Below, in pieces: positions 42,725 to 57,700 of a DNA stretch of 64,000 nt (positions are counted from its first letter, which is position 1; each line of letters starts with the position of its first letter). The position numbers and the translations under genes were made by a program. The stretch covers positions 62,001 to 126,000 of the forward strand of contig QNQO01001843.1 of NCBI GenBank assembly GCA_003290165.1, read 5' to 3'. Below the pieces are notes generated by a model. It was given only the letters and a program-made list of their open reading frames with translations, was not told where the DNA came from and searched no databases. The stretch comes from Berberis thunbergii. Taxonomy: Eukaryota; Streptophyta; Magnoliopsida; Ranunculales; Berberidaceae.

Positions 42725-45700
42725 TTACTTCAGAGACATCATATCTACCTTTACATGATGTGGCATGATCTTGATATCGTAAGGGACATGAAGCCATGCT
42801 TCCGGTGGATATAACAAGAAGTTCTCAGGCTTACTGGTGTACACATCTGCATATTGATGGATATTGTAAGCAAAAGCTGATTCTTGACCCGTGTCAGTAA
42901 GGAAAGTAGCACCAAAAGAGCTATTAAACATGGACTTCATTGTGGCGCGAGCCATCTGCCTCTCCTCATTCAACTCTTTCAGAAGTGAGTCATAAGTTGC
43001 TCCCCCCGCCACAGTTGCATGAAGCTTCCCAAGCAGTTCTTGTATTATATGAAATTTTGCCTGAATTCAGGAATCAGATATAAAAATAGAAAAAATCAGA
43101 AGGTACCAAAAAGGATGATCAAGTTCCTAGTTTCCAAAAAAAAGGAAAAACAATAGACGAGTTGATTGTTCAAAGCAAGAGAATGTGTTCCTCGACATAG
43201 GAACCAAAATTTCCAGGTGCCCATTCCTGAAAGAGCTTAAACAGTTTGTTTCATTTTTTTTACAGGCCATACAAGTTCGTCTGCTGCATGAGCATTCTCT
43301 TAAAAATCAATTAGTTTTATATAAGACTACAACCATGAAACATCTAATTGAAAGTACACGACCGACTCATTTACAAGAAAAAAATGACATAATATATTAA
43401 AATTAGAAAAGTAAAGTAATAAAGAAGAAAATAAAACTTAAATAACAAATTTTAGTCATGAGATTAGAATATAAGATTTTAGGAAATTGATGAATTAGAA
43501 AACTAGGAAAGTCAAGAAAAAACAATAACAATCTAAGGAAGAAATTTAAATTAGGGAATATCTTTAAATATTCAATCAAATAGATAACATTAGTAAAAAA
43601 AGGTCAATGAAACTATGGAGAGAATGCCAACTAGGTATATCGCGTGACTAAAGGGATGGTTAAGCGTATTAGCGCGGAACACGTATTTATGTGTGATTTA
43701 AGTTACTGATGGAGCGATGTATGGAAAGAAAGTTATGAAGGATGGTACCAGAGAAGTAGCTTATGTGTCAGCCATGTGGCATTTTCAATGGAGAGAATGC
43801 GTGTAGGACAGTAGGGGTCTTTGATTCGATAGAATAATATAGTTCTTCGGCGAGTTAGAATCCCTTAAGTCAGTTCAGATTTCAATGTGGAACAAGCACA
43901 CATATGATTTCCTCCCCCCCCCTAACAGATCAACATTTTCCATGTCCACAGTTCCAGCTTCTGCTGCATTCTTCTACCCAGCCTCGATATCAAAGACAAG
44001 ATGTCATGAAGAGACTGAGCCAAATCATTGTGATCATCTTCGACATTGACAATATCATATGCACCTTTTGGCCAGTCCATCATCTGAAGAACCCTGCATG
44101 GAATTTCTGGTACCCAACCCCATGGATTGGCAAATGTCCTTGAATCAACCAAAACACACACCCTTCTCTTACAGTCTTTCACTCAGTCTACTTTTTCCAC
44201 CTCAACCAGACGAACAACTTGCTTTTCAACTTGAATACAGCCCATGTTTACCACTGTCTTGGGCTTTCTCCTCTTGTACGTTTGACCCGCTGGGTCCTCA
44301 TGCACATAAACACTTGGGCCACCAGCATCTACATTGCCTTTATACTTTCGACTGTGCAGGCTCAAGTCCATTTCCAGTTTATAAATATCTAATTGACCAC
44401 CTAATGCTACCCATTGGCGTCATATAGATATGCCCAGAGGAGTCATCTCTCTTGACAGAGCCCGAATCTGCCTTCTGGACTTTGGTGCTCATCTTTCTAT
44501 TATTCCTCCCCTTTCTCGAAAAGAAAGTCAGAACTGCTGTCGCCGTACCCTCCTGCTGCCTGCTGGGGTGAGAAGAATTTTTAGACACCCTTCAAGAGCA
44601 ATGATACACGATGGTCAGAGCACTAATTGAGAAACTCCATTGCCACTTTGCAATTCCTTCACTCTAGCCTCGTCTGCCAACTGGAAAATAATCCCCATTA
44701 CCATTAGAAACACTCTCAAATCTTCAAATCTAAACCCATGAATGAACGGCTCCTTGGCTCCAACACGGCTTGCAAATCAGCCTCGTATTGCTTTGCCTTT
44801 CAGTTGCCCCGGTGTTGGGTCGTCAACTCATCCATGGCCTGCTTATTGTCAATGAACTGATCAATTCGTTTCTCCCTTCACTCAACCCTTGTAAGTTGGT
44901 TTCTCTCGAGGCTTATAACTCTGTCGGTTGGTCAAATAAAAAAATTTGAAAATAGATTTATGGATGGACTCAAATATGCAGTATTTACAGACAAAAGTAT
45001 TCAGTTATTGGGGAACAATCAATATACTTCTAACGTCGAATCAGAGTCAACAAGAGGATATGATTTTAATCAAAGCAGCCATCTTCTCGGTCAACATCGA
45101 TGGTAGGCCGCATAATTTCTTTAGAGCTTCATAATTTCTTTAGAGCTTCTCGAGGCATTAGGCGAAGGAATCCCCTATCACCTCTCTTATTCTCTCTTAA
45201 TGGTCAAGGACTCAAATGGTCTTTGTTGCTGCCCATTCCAATTGCAATACTGGTTTTCGGGTGTCGGATATAGGTATCTCGCTGCTAATTCTTAGTATGC
45301 GGATGATACCATAATTTTTTAATGTTCAGACATTACATTCTATTCGATAATTATAAGAGTTAACTTTTGCAAATCGGTCTTCTCCCAAGTCAAGTCAGTT
45401 CCCTATATCAACAAATTAGCAGTTATCAATTGCAATATTGACATTCTGCCTTTTGCCTTTTAGATACTTGAGGATGCCTTTGAGAACTTTACAAAGACAT
45501 GCCTTTGGGTTCAAGTCATTGAGTGGGTGCAATCTAGATTTGTCTAGAAGCGAGGAGAGTTAATCGAGAGCGCCCTCACGAGCTTCCCAGTCTTCCTTAT
45601 GGCATCTATCATTGCTTGGTGGCCGATCGGTTGGAGAGCATCTTTGGAGATTTCATTTGGGCCTCCTCAGCTTCACAAATGAAATTCCATCTTACTAACA

Positions 45701-48700
45701 AGGACCTGTTGTGTTGATCTAAAAGCAAAGGTGGTTCAAGCATCTGGATAGTCAATTGCAACCAAGCTCTGTTCTCCAAGTAGTTGTGGCGGTTTGGATA
45801 GAACATAAGGCTTCGTGGAGGTCTGTGACAGCTGAAAAATATGGGTTGCTAGATGTGGATGGTTACTGATTCAGTGCCCTCACCCTATTGGGCCTATGCA
45901 TGTGTTGTATGGCGTGCTGTGATGAACTAAAAGCATAAGTTTCAGTATCAGATTTCATGCAAGGTCTGAGCAAGTAGTAAAATCGACTTTTGCTGGGATA
46001 AGTGGTTGATAGACAAACCATTGAAGGATGAGTATCCGAATCTGTTTAGAATCACTTCGAAATCAGGCCATGCATTTCAATTTTTTCATTGAAAGGAAGA
46101 AGTCAAGTGAAGTGTGGGACCTTGGGCTTCAAAGAGGCTTGTTTGACTGGGAGATCACCAATATTTAAGCCTTTTTGTACGACTAAATCTAATGCAACTG
46201 CATCTCAAAGAGGACGCATGGAGCTAGAATGATAAGCCTGGCAGGTCTACAGTGAGGCATTGTTACAACGTGGTCTTCCCTCCCTCCATCTCTCATCATC
46301 TGGCTCAAGTCATGGCATCTTTCGACCTGTCTTTCTTTGGTAGAAGCAAACTCCAATCAGGGATGGATCTAGGTGCCCACTGAATTTTGAAATTTTTTTG
46401 AATTTTGTTAATGTAGGGGCACGATGACCCCTGCGACTCCCACGACGCAGCCCCGCCCCACCCCTTCCTCTCTCCCTCTAATTCTTTATGACGCCGACGA
46501 CTATGCCTCGCCCATTTCCTCTTTTCTGCTACCTCTCTGTTTACTGTGAATCCAACAATGCCCCGTCTCCTCATTTCCCTCCCTTCCTGCTTGATTTATT
46601 TTCCTTTCCTACCATCACCACCTCCCACCAGCAACCCCAACCTCTCTTGTCTGTTTTGAGGAAGAACGATTTTTGAAAGTATTTTTCGAGATGAATTTGT
46701 ATCTCAAGGTCTAGTTTTGTATTTTATTCATAAGATTCTTCTGAAGCTACATAAAAAATTTGGATCCATTAATTTTTTTTTCAAGATACATATTTGTATT
46801 TCGAGATTCATTTGCGAGTTATTGTTTAGAGAGCATTTTGGTAATCAACATGGGTCCTTTGACAGTCAACGCATGTGGACTGCTAGTCCTAGGGGAGATT
46901 GTAATAGTGATTAATGATGGGTAACCTCTAATCAGTTATAATTTTTATAGAGGCAAATCGCAAATAACCCAATTAGATGGATCAAATTTCTTCCCCAACA
47001 GATTAGATGAAGTTTTGTTTAGTAATTGGTGTTTTGTATAGTTATTTGGGTATGGTTCAAATAAAAAATTATGTTGAAGTAATTAATTATTATATTATCA
47101 TTAATTAACTATGATTCATCACTCAGTCCCCTTCAATGGAGCCACTGACTCCAATGAGAGTAAACTTTCTAGTGTGGACTTCGTTCATGGGCATACCGTA
47201 GATAAATTAGAAGGGACTTTGTGACGATAAAGAAGTGTGTTTCATGAAGCAGTGGAGAAATCAATTAACCATCTCTTCGCCATTCCATTCTTGAGAAGCA
47301 TTTGGAATTTTCTTGTTTATGATGTGGGAGATACTTTGCCATTTGGGACTGATCATTGGCATAGCCACCGGAACAATGAGGCTCTTTCTACTGGGGGAAA
47401 GTGGATTTGGAAGCATTTGCTCTTGGCAAGTCTTTAGGTGTTGTGGAAAGGAACGAACCTAATCATCTTTGACGTAAAAAGAGAAACCAATGGCAAATGT
47501 ATTTAGCCATTAAATATCTAAGCGGGTCTTTGGAGGAATCGCATGGGACATTCCTAAAGAGGTTTAGCTTAATTGGCATAGTGATGGAATATTATGTAAA
47601 TAAATAACTGGCAACAGTTAAGAGTAGGGCTTTTGTTTTGCAATTAGAATTGAGGTTTCTAATTCAACTAGGTTTAGGGCTAGGTTTGCTCAAGGGTCAA
47701 GTTATGGATATTCAGAATTGAATAGAAGTTTATTTCAGTTTTACAAAAGCTTGTGGATTGTTTGTGTATTTTGCTGATTAAAAAAAAGCGGCCGACGAGC
47801 TTAAGTTTGCAGCTTCTTCCTTTCTCCAACTTGAACATGTGTTTATGAATATAATCGAATCTCAGTGTAATTTTCACTGAAATCTCTAGTATAGTAAATT
47901 TGTTGTCAACCATAACTGCGGACTTTTATTAGACAAAATGAATTTAAAATATGCAATTAGACTTTAGAGTATGTTTGATTCAAACCAAAATTTCCATGAG
48001 AAAATAAAACTACAATATATAGTGTGTGTGGGCATGGTTATAATTATGGCAAATGTTTATGTTGTCAAGGATAGGAACATTATAGGAAAATATTCTTTGA
48101 AAGATTAGCAAATGTTTATGGGCATGGTTATAATATTGGCAAATGTTTATGTTGTCAATTGAAATAGTTTGCACAATTTTGTGAAAACCCACGAGATATA
48201 GACCATCATCAACATCTTCTCCGTTCGAATTAACTCTTTCTTCAACTTTCTATCTCTCCTTTCTTTAGGCAAATTTTCTTGGAAACTTTTTTGTTTTGAA
48301 CCAAATAGACTATTAGTATAATATCCTGGATTTACTTTTTCTGTGAATTCCTTGATAGGGTAGAATAGGTTTCTTTTTTGTTTAGATTACAATCCCATCA
48401 GGAAGAGATTCAAATTTGGATTCTAGCTACCAATTAAGGTTTGTTTAGGACTCCAATATATTAACATATAAGTAGACCTAGCATTTCTTTGTAAATTGAC
48501 TTGCGCACTCAAATTTGGGTCTATGTTCCCTTTAGCATTTGCAAACCTAACCCCTTCATGCATTTTCTAAGCAAACTTTGGCCAGGCCTCTGAAACAAAA
48601 AACTCATGCATGCGCACAGGAGTCTCTTACACGAGAACTTGATCAATGGAGGAATAAAGAACATCTGATGGACAGTCCTCGAGAACTTGACCTAAGGCCA

Positions 48701-51700
48701 ATGCTTTCAATGCCCCCACCCCCAGTTTCGTGGGCAATGATTTCAAACGTCAAATGAGTTCCCTCGTATTCTGAATGTCAGAATCCAAACGAAGTTACCC
48801 ATTGAAGAAGCTGCTTTTTTTCCTATTTTTTTAATCAGTAAATCAGAAGTTTGTATTTGTATTACTAAGAAAAGCGACCAGGAAGGAAAAAAAAAGTCCC
48901 ATTGGAGAAGTTGTTCTATTATCATGATTATTAATAACTGACTGTGATCTCAGCTCATTATTAACATGGGGCATGTCGCCTAAGAATAGAAACGCAAACA
49001 AGGCTTTAAGGCACAAGCAATTCGAACCTAAGACAAAGTTCTACACAAACTATGTATGTAAGATACTACCAAAAAAAAAAGTAACATAGGCAATCGTGTA
49101 AGCTGGTATTATAGAAACATAAATCAGAAAATTCATCCAAAAGTGGAGGGAAAACAAACTTCTGATTGTATGAAATGCTTTACTGTCATAAAACGGTATT
49201 ATTGATAACTGCGAATAACTAATGTTGACATTAATTAGCACTAGTCTTGAAAGAAAGAAAAAATGTATTGAAACAATTTTCAGTAAGTGGGTTCCTTGAG
49301 GATAGCTAAGAAAAGGCTAAAGTAAACAAAAAAAAAGGAGTAAATTTTCAACTAGCGGACCTGTTGGAAGCGATAACTGTCTTTGTTTTGTATCTGTATT
49401 TCACTCTGCAATACTTGAAGAAAATACAGTTAGCAACTATGCATTTTGAGTAAGTTCTGATGAATTAATTTGACAAATTAATAAATAAATGGGTATGACA
49501 CACAGACATGCACAAATTGTTAATAATAATAAGATGCATTGGATTATAAATATATAAACAACAAAATATGAGACCAGATCATATCTCAGTGCCAATACCT
49601 TGAGAAGTTTGGGCCGTCTCATGGCTGAATTTAGAGTTTCCAAACAGGTCATAGGATCCGTAAGAGAGTAGTTGGTCAAGTGAAAAAATGACAACCTCAC
49701 ATTACTAGGGCAATGCTTATGGTACAGAGGTTTTCAGTTTGTGATTTGGGCAATTTGGAAAGAGAAACAGAAGAACCTTCGAGGATCATAAAGTCATAGT
49801 TGATGGTTTGTTCTTGCTGATAAAAAAGAGATTTGGAGTTGGGCACAGCTTGGAAAATCTCCCTTTCAACTCCTTTATGTTTCAGTGGGACTTACATATG
49901 TTTGTGTTGTTTGAGATGCTTTCTTGTATTCCTGTTTTGGATGCCTCTGTGATCCCCTGACTCACATTAATCTTGCCTTTTTATGTATATATTGGTGTTT
50001 GTTTGATCTAAAAAGTTACTTGAGAAGCATGCACAATACTATCTAAAGATGCCAAAGTTAACATTCACTCTAACAATGTATATTTTTCTCTCTTTTACAG
50101 AAACGTCGTTAATACTAACAGAGTATGATAGGATCTCAAGATATGCCCAGGTTGTTCATCAGAAGCATATATTAGAAACCTCCACATGGATAACATTATA
50201 ACTTTATAAGATACCAAGAGCATGCAAGTGAAACAATTCAATAAACTAACAACGTGTAGGACATAATGCATACTTCTAATTCATGAATGATGGCTGCAGT
50301 ACGCCAACCAGCATTTGATGGTCCTCTTAGGTCACTAAACAGATGGTCGCCAAAGTATATTACCTGATGAAGGAAATGATAGCCAATGTTACAACTGTAT
50401 GAAACATTTACATGGTTTAATTTAACATATAACAAAAACTAAATTATTTCAAGTATTAAAAGAAGTGAATTATCTTCTGCAAGTGAACTGGAGAAAATTA
50501 TAATTTCTTGCAACTATAGAGGCAGATAAAAATTTACAGGTCATTAAGGAAAGAAACTGGAAAGTTTCAGCAATATGTATATGCAGATATGGATGAAAAT
50601 CTTAGTTTTAACATATGCAGATATGTGATGCTTATTTTGAAAGACTTACATGGTCAGATGGTAAATGACATATTTGAAAGGAAGCCTAGCCAGAAGTCAG
50701 AACAAAGTCGAAAGATAAAAATGCACTTATTTTCTGATATGATGTTTCAGGATTTAATGAAGACATCATTGCTCTCTAGTCTTGTTCAAAACCGCTTGGT
50801 GTTTGTAGATTACTATTATCACTACGTAAATGAACTCTGATTGGTATATCAGGATTTAACAATGATATTAATGGTCCCTAGCCTAGCCACTTGGTGTTTG
50901 TAGGTTACTAGTTGTTGTAGGTTTCTTGGTCGGATGCAGTGGATCCTGCATTTCGCAATTCGATGTTTCGGGATGTCAGCAGATTTAACAAAAGACCATA
51001 TAAGATTTCAGAAACATGCTTATGACTCTTGCTTAACAAAAAAATTTCCGAAATAAATAAATAACAATATCATGGCTATGACAAGCAACACTTGCAGGTT
51101 TACCTCAGGGCCATGCCATTTTGTAATTTGGAGGAAGGATTTCAGACATCCATGGTAATAGATTTTGTTTGGAAGAAATGCATCCACCTTCGAGAAAGCT
51201 AAAGTATCATTCTCAACATCATAGCAGCTGTGGAAAATTAAAAACAAAAATTATGGTGAGAACACCATCATTGGGTTATCAGTATAATAGTTTGCTCAAA
51301 CACAAGGGGTTTAGGGCGTCAACATCTCATTCAGCATAGCTAAAAACTCAAATGCTGTGAGATAATCCGTATTATTTGGAAAGTGTAATGATTCAAAGTT
51401 TCAACTAAATGCACGAGGAAGTTCTTGTTGAGCGAAATTCCAATAAATTTGGCATGTCCAACTAAAGTACACCTGACTCGTTTTGACCTATTCATCTCAA
51501 CTCCCTTGGTTCTAAAGTCTCCTCAATAATTCAAGATTTATAAATTTACTCCTTTCAAGTTCAACAGATCAAAAGAAAAATCCCTTAATACACCAATACA
51601 CAGAAAAGGAAGCCGGAGTTAATGTGCATAAATAATAAAACAATATAATAGCTTTATCTTTTAATAAAGGCCAAAAATGCATTTTGAAGAAAGGGCATGA

Positions 51701-54700
51701 CATAATCCATTTTCACCCTTTTTAGAAAATCTGAGGCAAAGGGATTTTTATTTATTTATTATTATTGTTATTAGTTTTTTGTGATGGGGGATTCAAAGCT
51801 GCATATGAATCCACAGAAGGCTGAAAATAAGGGTTTCCCTCCTGAAAGTGCTTCCACCTTCAAAGAATCAACTATCTCACCCACCTAAATGAGAGCATTG
51901 AGGCTAACAAGGCTGTGCACACAAGGACCAAAATATTCAACGGACCCAAATTTAATTAGGTGAGGCCATTTTCATTTTTATTTTATTTTTAAAAAGGCCT
52001 ATTCACTCTCTTATTAAAAAAGAGATGGATACCATCTGAACTTTCATGTCCCACCATTTTCCACCATGTGTCCTTGTGTCTTACATACAACACACAAAGA
52101 AGAAAGAGCATAAAGTTTACCTTTAGGAGCCAAATCACTATTCACTAATATTCAATGTTCTAAAAACGGCCTAGGCGGCTGCCTAGGCGCTAGGCATTAG
52201 AGAAACGCCCAGATTAATGGCTAGGAGGGTTCTGGGTGAGTTTTTTTTTTTTTAATAAGACTGATTGTGTTCTTATTTTATTTTTCTTTCCCTTTTTTTA
52301 GAAATAAACAATTTAATTGTTTTTATTCAGTATATGCAAATGATGATTACTTAATAGAATTCTCAAAGGATCTGCCGGTACCAATTTTAGTAATGTAGAT
52401 TTTATCAAACATGACTGAAGTCATTCATGCAATTTGAAGAAAAATAAAGAGTAGGTTTGAATATTTGTCCACAAATTCAACTTTGTATAAAGTACCCATC
52501 ATGACCAACTTCAGCCATTTGAGTTTTAATAAATTTTGTTCATGATTGTTAACTTTTCATGTTTTTAAATTTTGCATATGTATCCTGGCATTAAATTGGA
52601 TATAATTGATAAGGTATTATGCTTAACTTTTGAAAATTATTAAAGTTATAATACAAAATCTAAAATTGATTGAGCACCGCCTAGGCCCTTGGGCGCTAGG
52701 CACCTGCTCGCAGCCCGCCCACCGCCTAGCACTTTTTAGAACACTGCTAATATGATGTATACATTCCCCCTTCTCTTGATAAGATGATAGGCCACCGGTT
52801 AAGCATGTCTATAGAAAGAGGAACAAGGCTGATAAAGAGGTTAGAAGCAGTTAGTGACTGATCTGTCAAAGTTAGAAGCAGTTAGTGGATGATCTGGCAA
52901 ACCACAGGTTGCAGGGCTGAATGACAAGCTGGCAAATAGTTGTCTCAGTTGTGGTTAGATGTCAGGCTGGCAAGAGACTGTGATATGTTGCAATGCTGGA
53001 TGTTGGAAATAAGCTGTGTCGGTTGTGGTTGAATGAATGACAAAAGTTACTAGTTGTAACAAATGGTCTAGGTTGTAAGCATGTATTGTGTATAAATAGA
53101 AGTGGGGATAGTCATAGTAGGGGTTCTGAAAATTCTGTAAACAGAGCTGCTGCTCAAGTTGAGGAGAGTCAAGCCTCTCGAAAGCTTGTATATTCTGTAT
53201 TTTCCTTTTTCTTTCATCAATCAAAGGTTTGTTCCAGTATTTCTTCTTAGTCTTGTTGTCTGCTATTTCTCATTTCCTCTTAAATTGCTGCTTGGAAGTG
53301 TCAGTGCATATCATAAGAACATACATTTTTGCAAGAAGAAGAGGATACAAAGATCCTTCAATAGAAGGGAAGAAAAGAGATTACGAAGATGATGAAGGTG
53401 AATAAGAAAAAAAGTAATAAACGGATTGATTGAAACTTTGATACCAAAATGCGGTTTTGGAGCTCCTTATATAGATAACTCTAAAATAACAAATTAGAAA
53501 CCTACCAAAACAATGAAAATTTATTTTCCTAGCTATTAATAACATAATCAATTATAATTGCAACCTTTTAAACCTATTAGGACTCGAATCGAACACTCCT
53601 AAGGACCTCCAATAATAGGCTAAATAATATAAAAGAATTAAACAAAAAAAAATTTTGAGAATCCTACAAAGTTTGGAAAGTACATGATCATGATATTTCC
53701 TAGTTTACTTTGAGCCACATAATAATATTTGCGCATCAACCCCCCCCCCCCCCCTAAAGAGAAAAATTCAAAAGATACACGTCTAGCCCTTTCTTTTCAC
53801 TCTTCCCAATTCTCAAGCCTCAACGACACTCTTTTTATTTTAAGTATAAGATCAAATTCTCATATGTAAAATGAGGGCACTTTTTTTAGTTTTCAAACAA
53901 GACACGTAAATGTTAAAGAAAACATCGGTAGCATCAACAAATGGTGGCTTGTTCTTCATAATTTTTTTGACACAGTCAATATCATTAATGTGTGCATTAA
54001 TTGGACCTTCTTTGTCCTTCTCAGTATAAAGAGGATTTGTGGAGGTACTGGGAAGAGATTTAGTGGTAATGGGTATGGATGTGTTAGAGATATGCTAAAG
54101 ATATGGAGAATATTTTGTAAGATACTACGTCGTCATGTAATTTCACTATGCCCTCGCGTACAATACATACATACCTTAAATGAATATTGCATTAGACTAT
54201 AGAAGCATACAACCCATATTGGGTTGATGCACAGGCACTCTTCTCATTTATGGTATCAGAGCACCACGCCTAGGGTCGTAAGCCATTTATCGCCAAATGT
54301 TTTCCAGTATTCTACTTCTCTCCAACTTTTCCTAGTCCCTTCTTTGCCCTAATAAAAAATCTTCCTCTTTAACTACCATCAGTTGATTGTCCAAACTCTC
54401 AATTACATTACCAATCTCATGTCATGTCCACCAAGTTTGATTGTTCCAACTATGTTGTTTGGAAAAATCAAATGACAACTATTCTGAATAGGCAAGGCCT
54501 CTATCAATTTGTGGATGAATCAGTCTCTCCCCCTTCTCAGTTTTTACCTGCCAAAGACGATGAAACACCAGCCCTCAATCCTGAATTCATTTTATGGCCT
54601 TGATCAAATGCTCGTCTTTTGGATTAATGTGACTCACTCCACCCATCCTTGGTCAACTTGTCATACTGACTCCTCTCACAAGGTATGGCATTATCTAGAA

Positions 54701-57700
54701 CGCTCATTTGCTTCTCAGACCCAAGCAAGACATACAACTTTGAATGCAGCTTCAATCAATCAAGAAGCAGAATCAGTCAATATCTGATTATCTTGATAAA
54801 ATCAAGAACATTTCATACTCTCTTGCAGCCACTGTTCTTCCTGTGAGTGATATTGACAGTGTGTCTTTCACACTCAATGGCCTTGGACCTGACTATGAAG
54901 CCTTTGTTACTTCTCTTTGCTCGCCCAGTTCTTGTCAGATTTATGAACTATATGCACTAATGTTGCATCAAGAGAGTCGCATAGACCTTGACCATCAAAA
55001 TCAGTTAGAGAACAACACCACTATTGCATGGCTCAAAATGCTCGTGGTTGTAATAACTTCTGTGGACATGGCAGGAGAATGTGGTGGTGCTAGTTCTTCT
55101 CATGGTGACTATAATCATAGCGTTCAGAATTCCAATGTCTATCAGCCTGGGGGCGTTAACCATAGTTCTCAGTGTTTAATTGTTTTCCCATCTAATGCTT
55201 TCACCAACCTGCTCCTAGTTCTACTTTGCAGGTTTCTTGCCAGATGTGGTAAAGACATGGTGCTAGACGGTGCTATGACCGGTTCAACCAAGCCTATCAA
55301 CCTGATCATCTTCATCAATCTTTTGCTGCTATGAACATAGAGTCCATTCCGCATGATTATCATCAGTATCCAGATACCGATGCAACCCATCGTATGATGG
55401 CTGACACGACTAGCATGACCAATCGCATCGATTATAACGATGGTGATCAAGTCCTTGTTGGTAATAGATCCCGTGCAAACATTTATGGTGTTGGTAATGT
55501 GACCTTACACACTCCTCAATCTTCTTTACATCTTAAGAATGTGTTGCATGTTCCGCCAATCCATCACCAAGTTGACAAAAGATAGTGATTGTGCTTTGTC
55601 TTGGATCGTTATGTTTTTTTGCATAGAGGATTGATGCACGGGGAAGGTTCTTCTCCAAGGGCTAAGTAGAGGAGATTTATATTCAATAAGCACCTTGGGA
55701 GGATTTGTCCATGGTAATCATACAATAGCTTCAGCTTTTGTAAGTGAAAGAGTTCCTTCAGTAATATCGCAAAAGCGGTTGGGTCATCATAATGAAAGAG
55801 TTCTTAGTTACTTAAACAGTTATAAGTGTCTCACCATTTCTGGTTCTTCTATTGTCAAACGAATTTGTTCTAGTTGCATGGCAGGGAAGTCTCATAAATT
55901 ACCATTTTTTATTTCCAATAATGTTGCTTTTGCACATGGTGTTTTAATACATTCTGATTTATAAGGCTATTCTAATTCTGGATTTCATTACTTGTTACTG
56001 TTTAAGGATGATAATTCGCAGTTTACCTGGATTTATTTTTTACAACACAGTCAGAGGTTGAGAAGAGTTTTTTACACTTCAAATGCATGATTGAAAGACA
56101 ATTTTGAAAGTAACTTAAGATTTTACAATCTGATGGAGGTATAGAGTATATTGGGCACTTTCTTCATGATTACTTGCGCACCCAATGAATTGTACATTGC
56201 TTCTCTTGTCTGCATGCTCCCCAACAAAATGGCACCACTAAAAGAAGACTAGACACATTGTTGAAAGTTGAAACAAGGATTTCATTTTTAGATCACAGTC
56301 ACCGTCCCAAGTCTTTTTGGGCAGAAGCATTCTCCACTACTGTTTATTTGATAAATAGGTTGCCTATAATGGTCTTACATAGGATTTCACCCTTGAACAA
56401 TTATTTCAAAAGCACCTTGATTATGACTTTCTTCATACCTTTGGTGGTTTTGTTTTCCTCACTGCCTTATCGGTCCCCTAAGCTCAACCCAAATATCAAA
56501 AGTTGCATTTTTATTGGATATAGTGACTCTCATTGCAGCTACAGATGTCTCGATCCTACAACATCTCTGGTTGACGTCTCTGATCATGTTGTGTTTGGAG
56601 AAAATTTCTTCCATTGTGCAGGTTCACACATGGCTCTACACCTGCCACATCAACATCAGTTTTTGATGAATGGGTCCATTTTAGACAGACAGGCCCTCTT
56701 CATTGTAATAGAACTTTGAACTTTCTTCATTTGCCCCTATCACACAACCTGAGTCTGCGCTGAATGCACCACCCTTGTCGACTTACACGTCGGTATTGTT
56801 CTCAAGAACTTGCACCACCATCACAGTCGGCTCTAGTGCCTTATATTGCTCCATTGCCTCCTGCCTCTACAGAGTCGACACTGCATGTACAGTACATCTG
56901 ATCCGAACAATTCAACCCCAGATGCTACAACATCATCTCCATCTCTTCCTGCTCCTAACAATCCTCCAAAAGAACCAACTCATCATATAGTCACACGCAC
57001 ACAGGAAGGCACATGAGAACCAAAAATTTGAACGGATGTAGCTTGTTCCACGAGGTATCCCTTACCCCAATGTTTCTCCTCTATTATTGATGATCAATTG
57101 CAAGAGCCCACATGTTATCCTCAAGCTGGACGTGATCACCATTGGCAAGCTGCAATGTTAGAAGAGTTTAATGCACTTCTCGGAATGGTACATGGACATT
57201 AGTTCCATCCCCACCTCATAAGAATTTGGTGGACAACAAATCGGTTTTCAAAAAATGTTTAGTGAACGCTTTAAAGCTCGTCTTGTTGCAAAAGGGTTCT
57301 CCCAACAATATGATTTGACTATAAGGAGACCTTTAGTCTAGCTGGAAAGCCAGTCACTATTCATCTTGCACTTTTTATTGCCGTCTCTAAATATTAACAT
57401 ATCCGAAAAATGGATGTGCATATTTCCTACATGGTGATCTTAATGAATATGTGCACGTGAAACAATCCCTGGGCTTTAAAGATCCTTATTTTCCAAATCA
57501 TGTTTGCAAACTTCCGAAGGCTTTGTATGGATTGAAACAAGCTAATTGGGCTTGGTTTCACACATTCAGTTCCTCATTGCTTGAATTTGAGTTACTTGTT
57601 CCCAGTTGATAACTCTATGTCTACTCGACATTCTTTGGTGGTAAAATTATAATTCTTCTTTATGTCGATGATATCAGTCACTGGCTCTCATAGCGCTGAG

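Noticed and set aside
49437..49700. Antisense 87-codon frame between nucleotidase exons
   Set aside because: It does not match the family; the true exon here is 49361-49405, which splices in phase to both neighbours.
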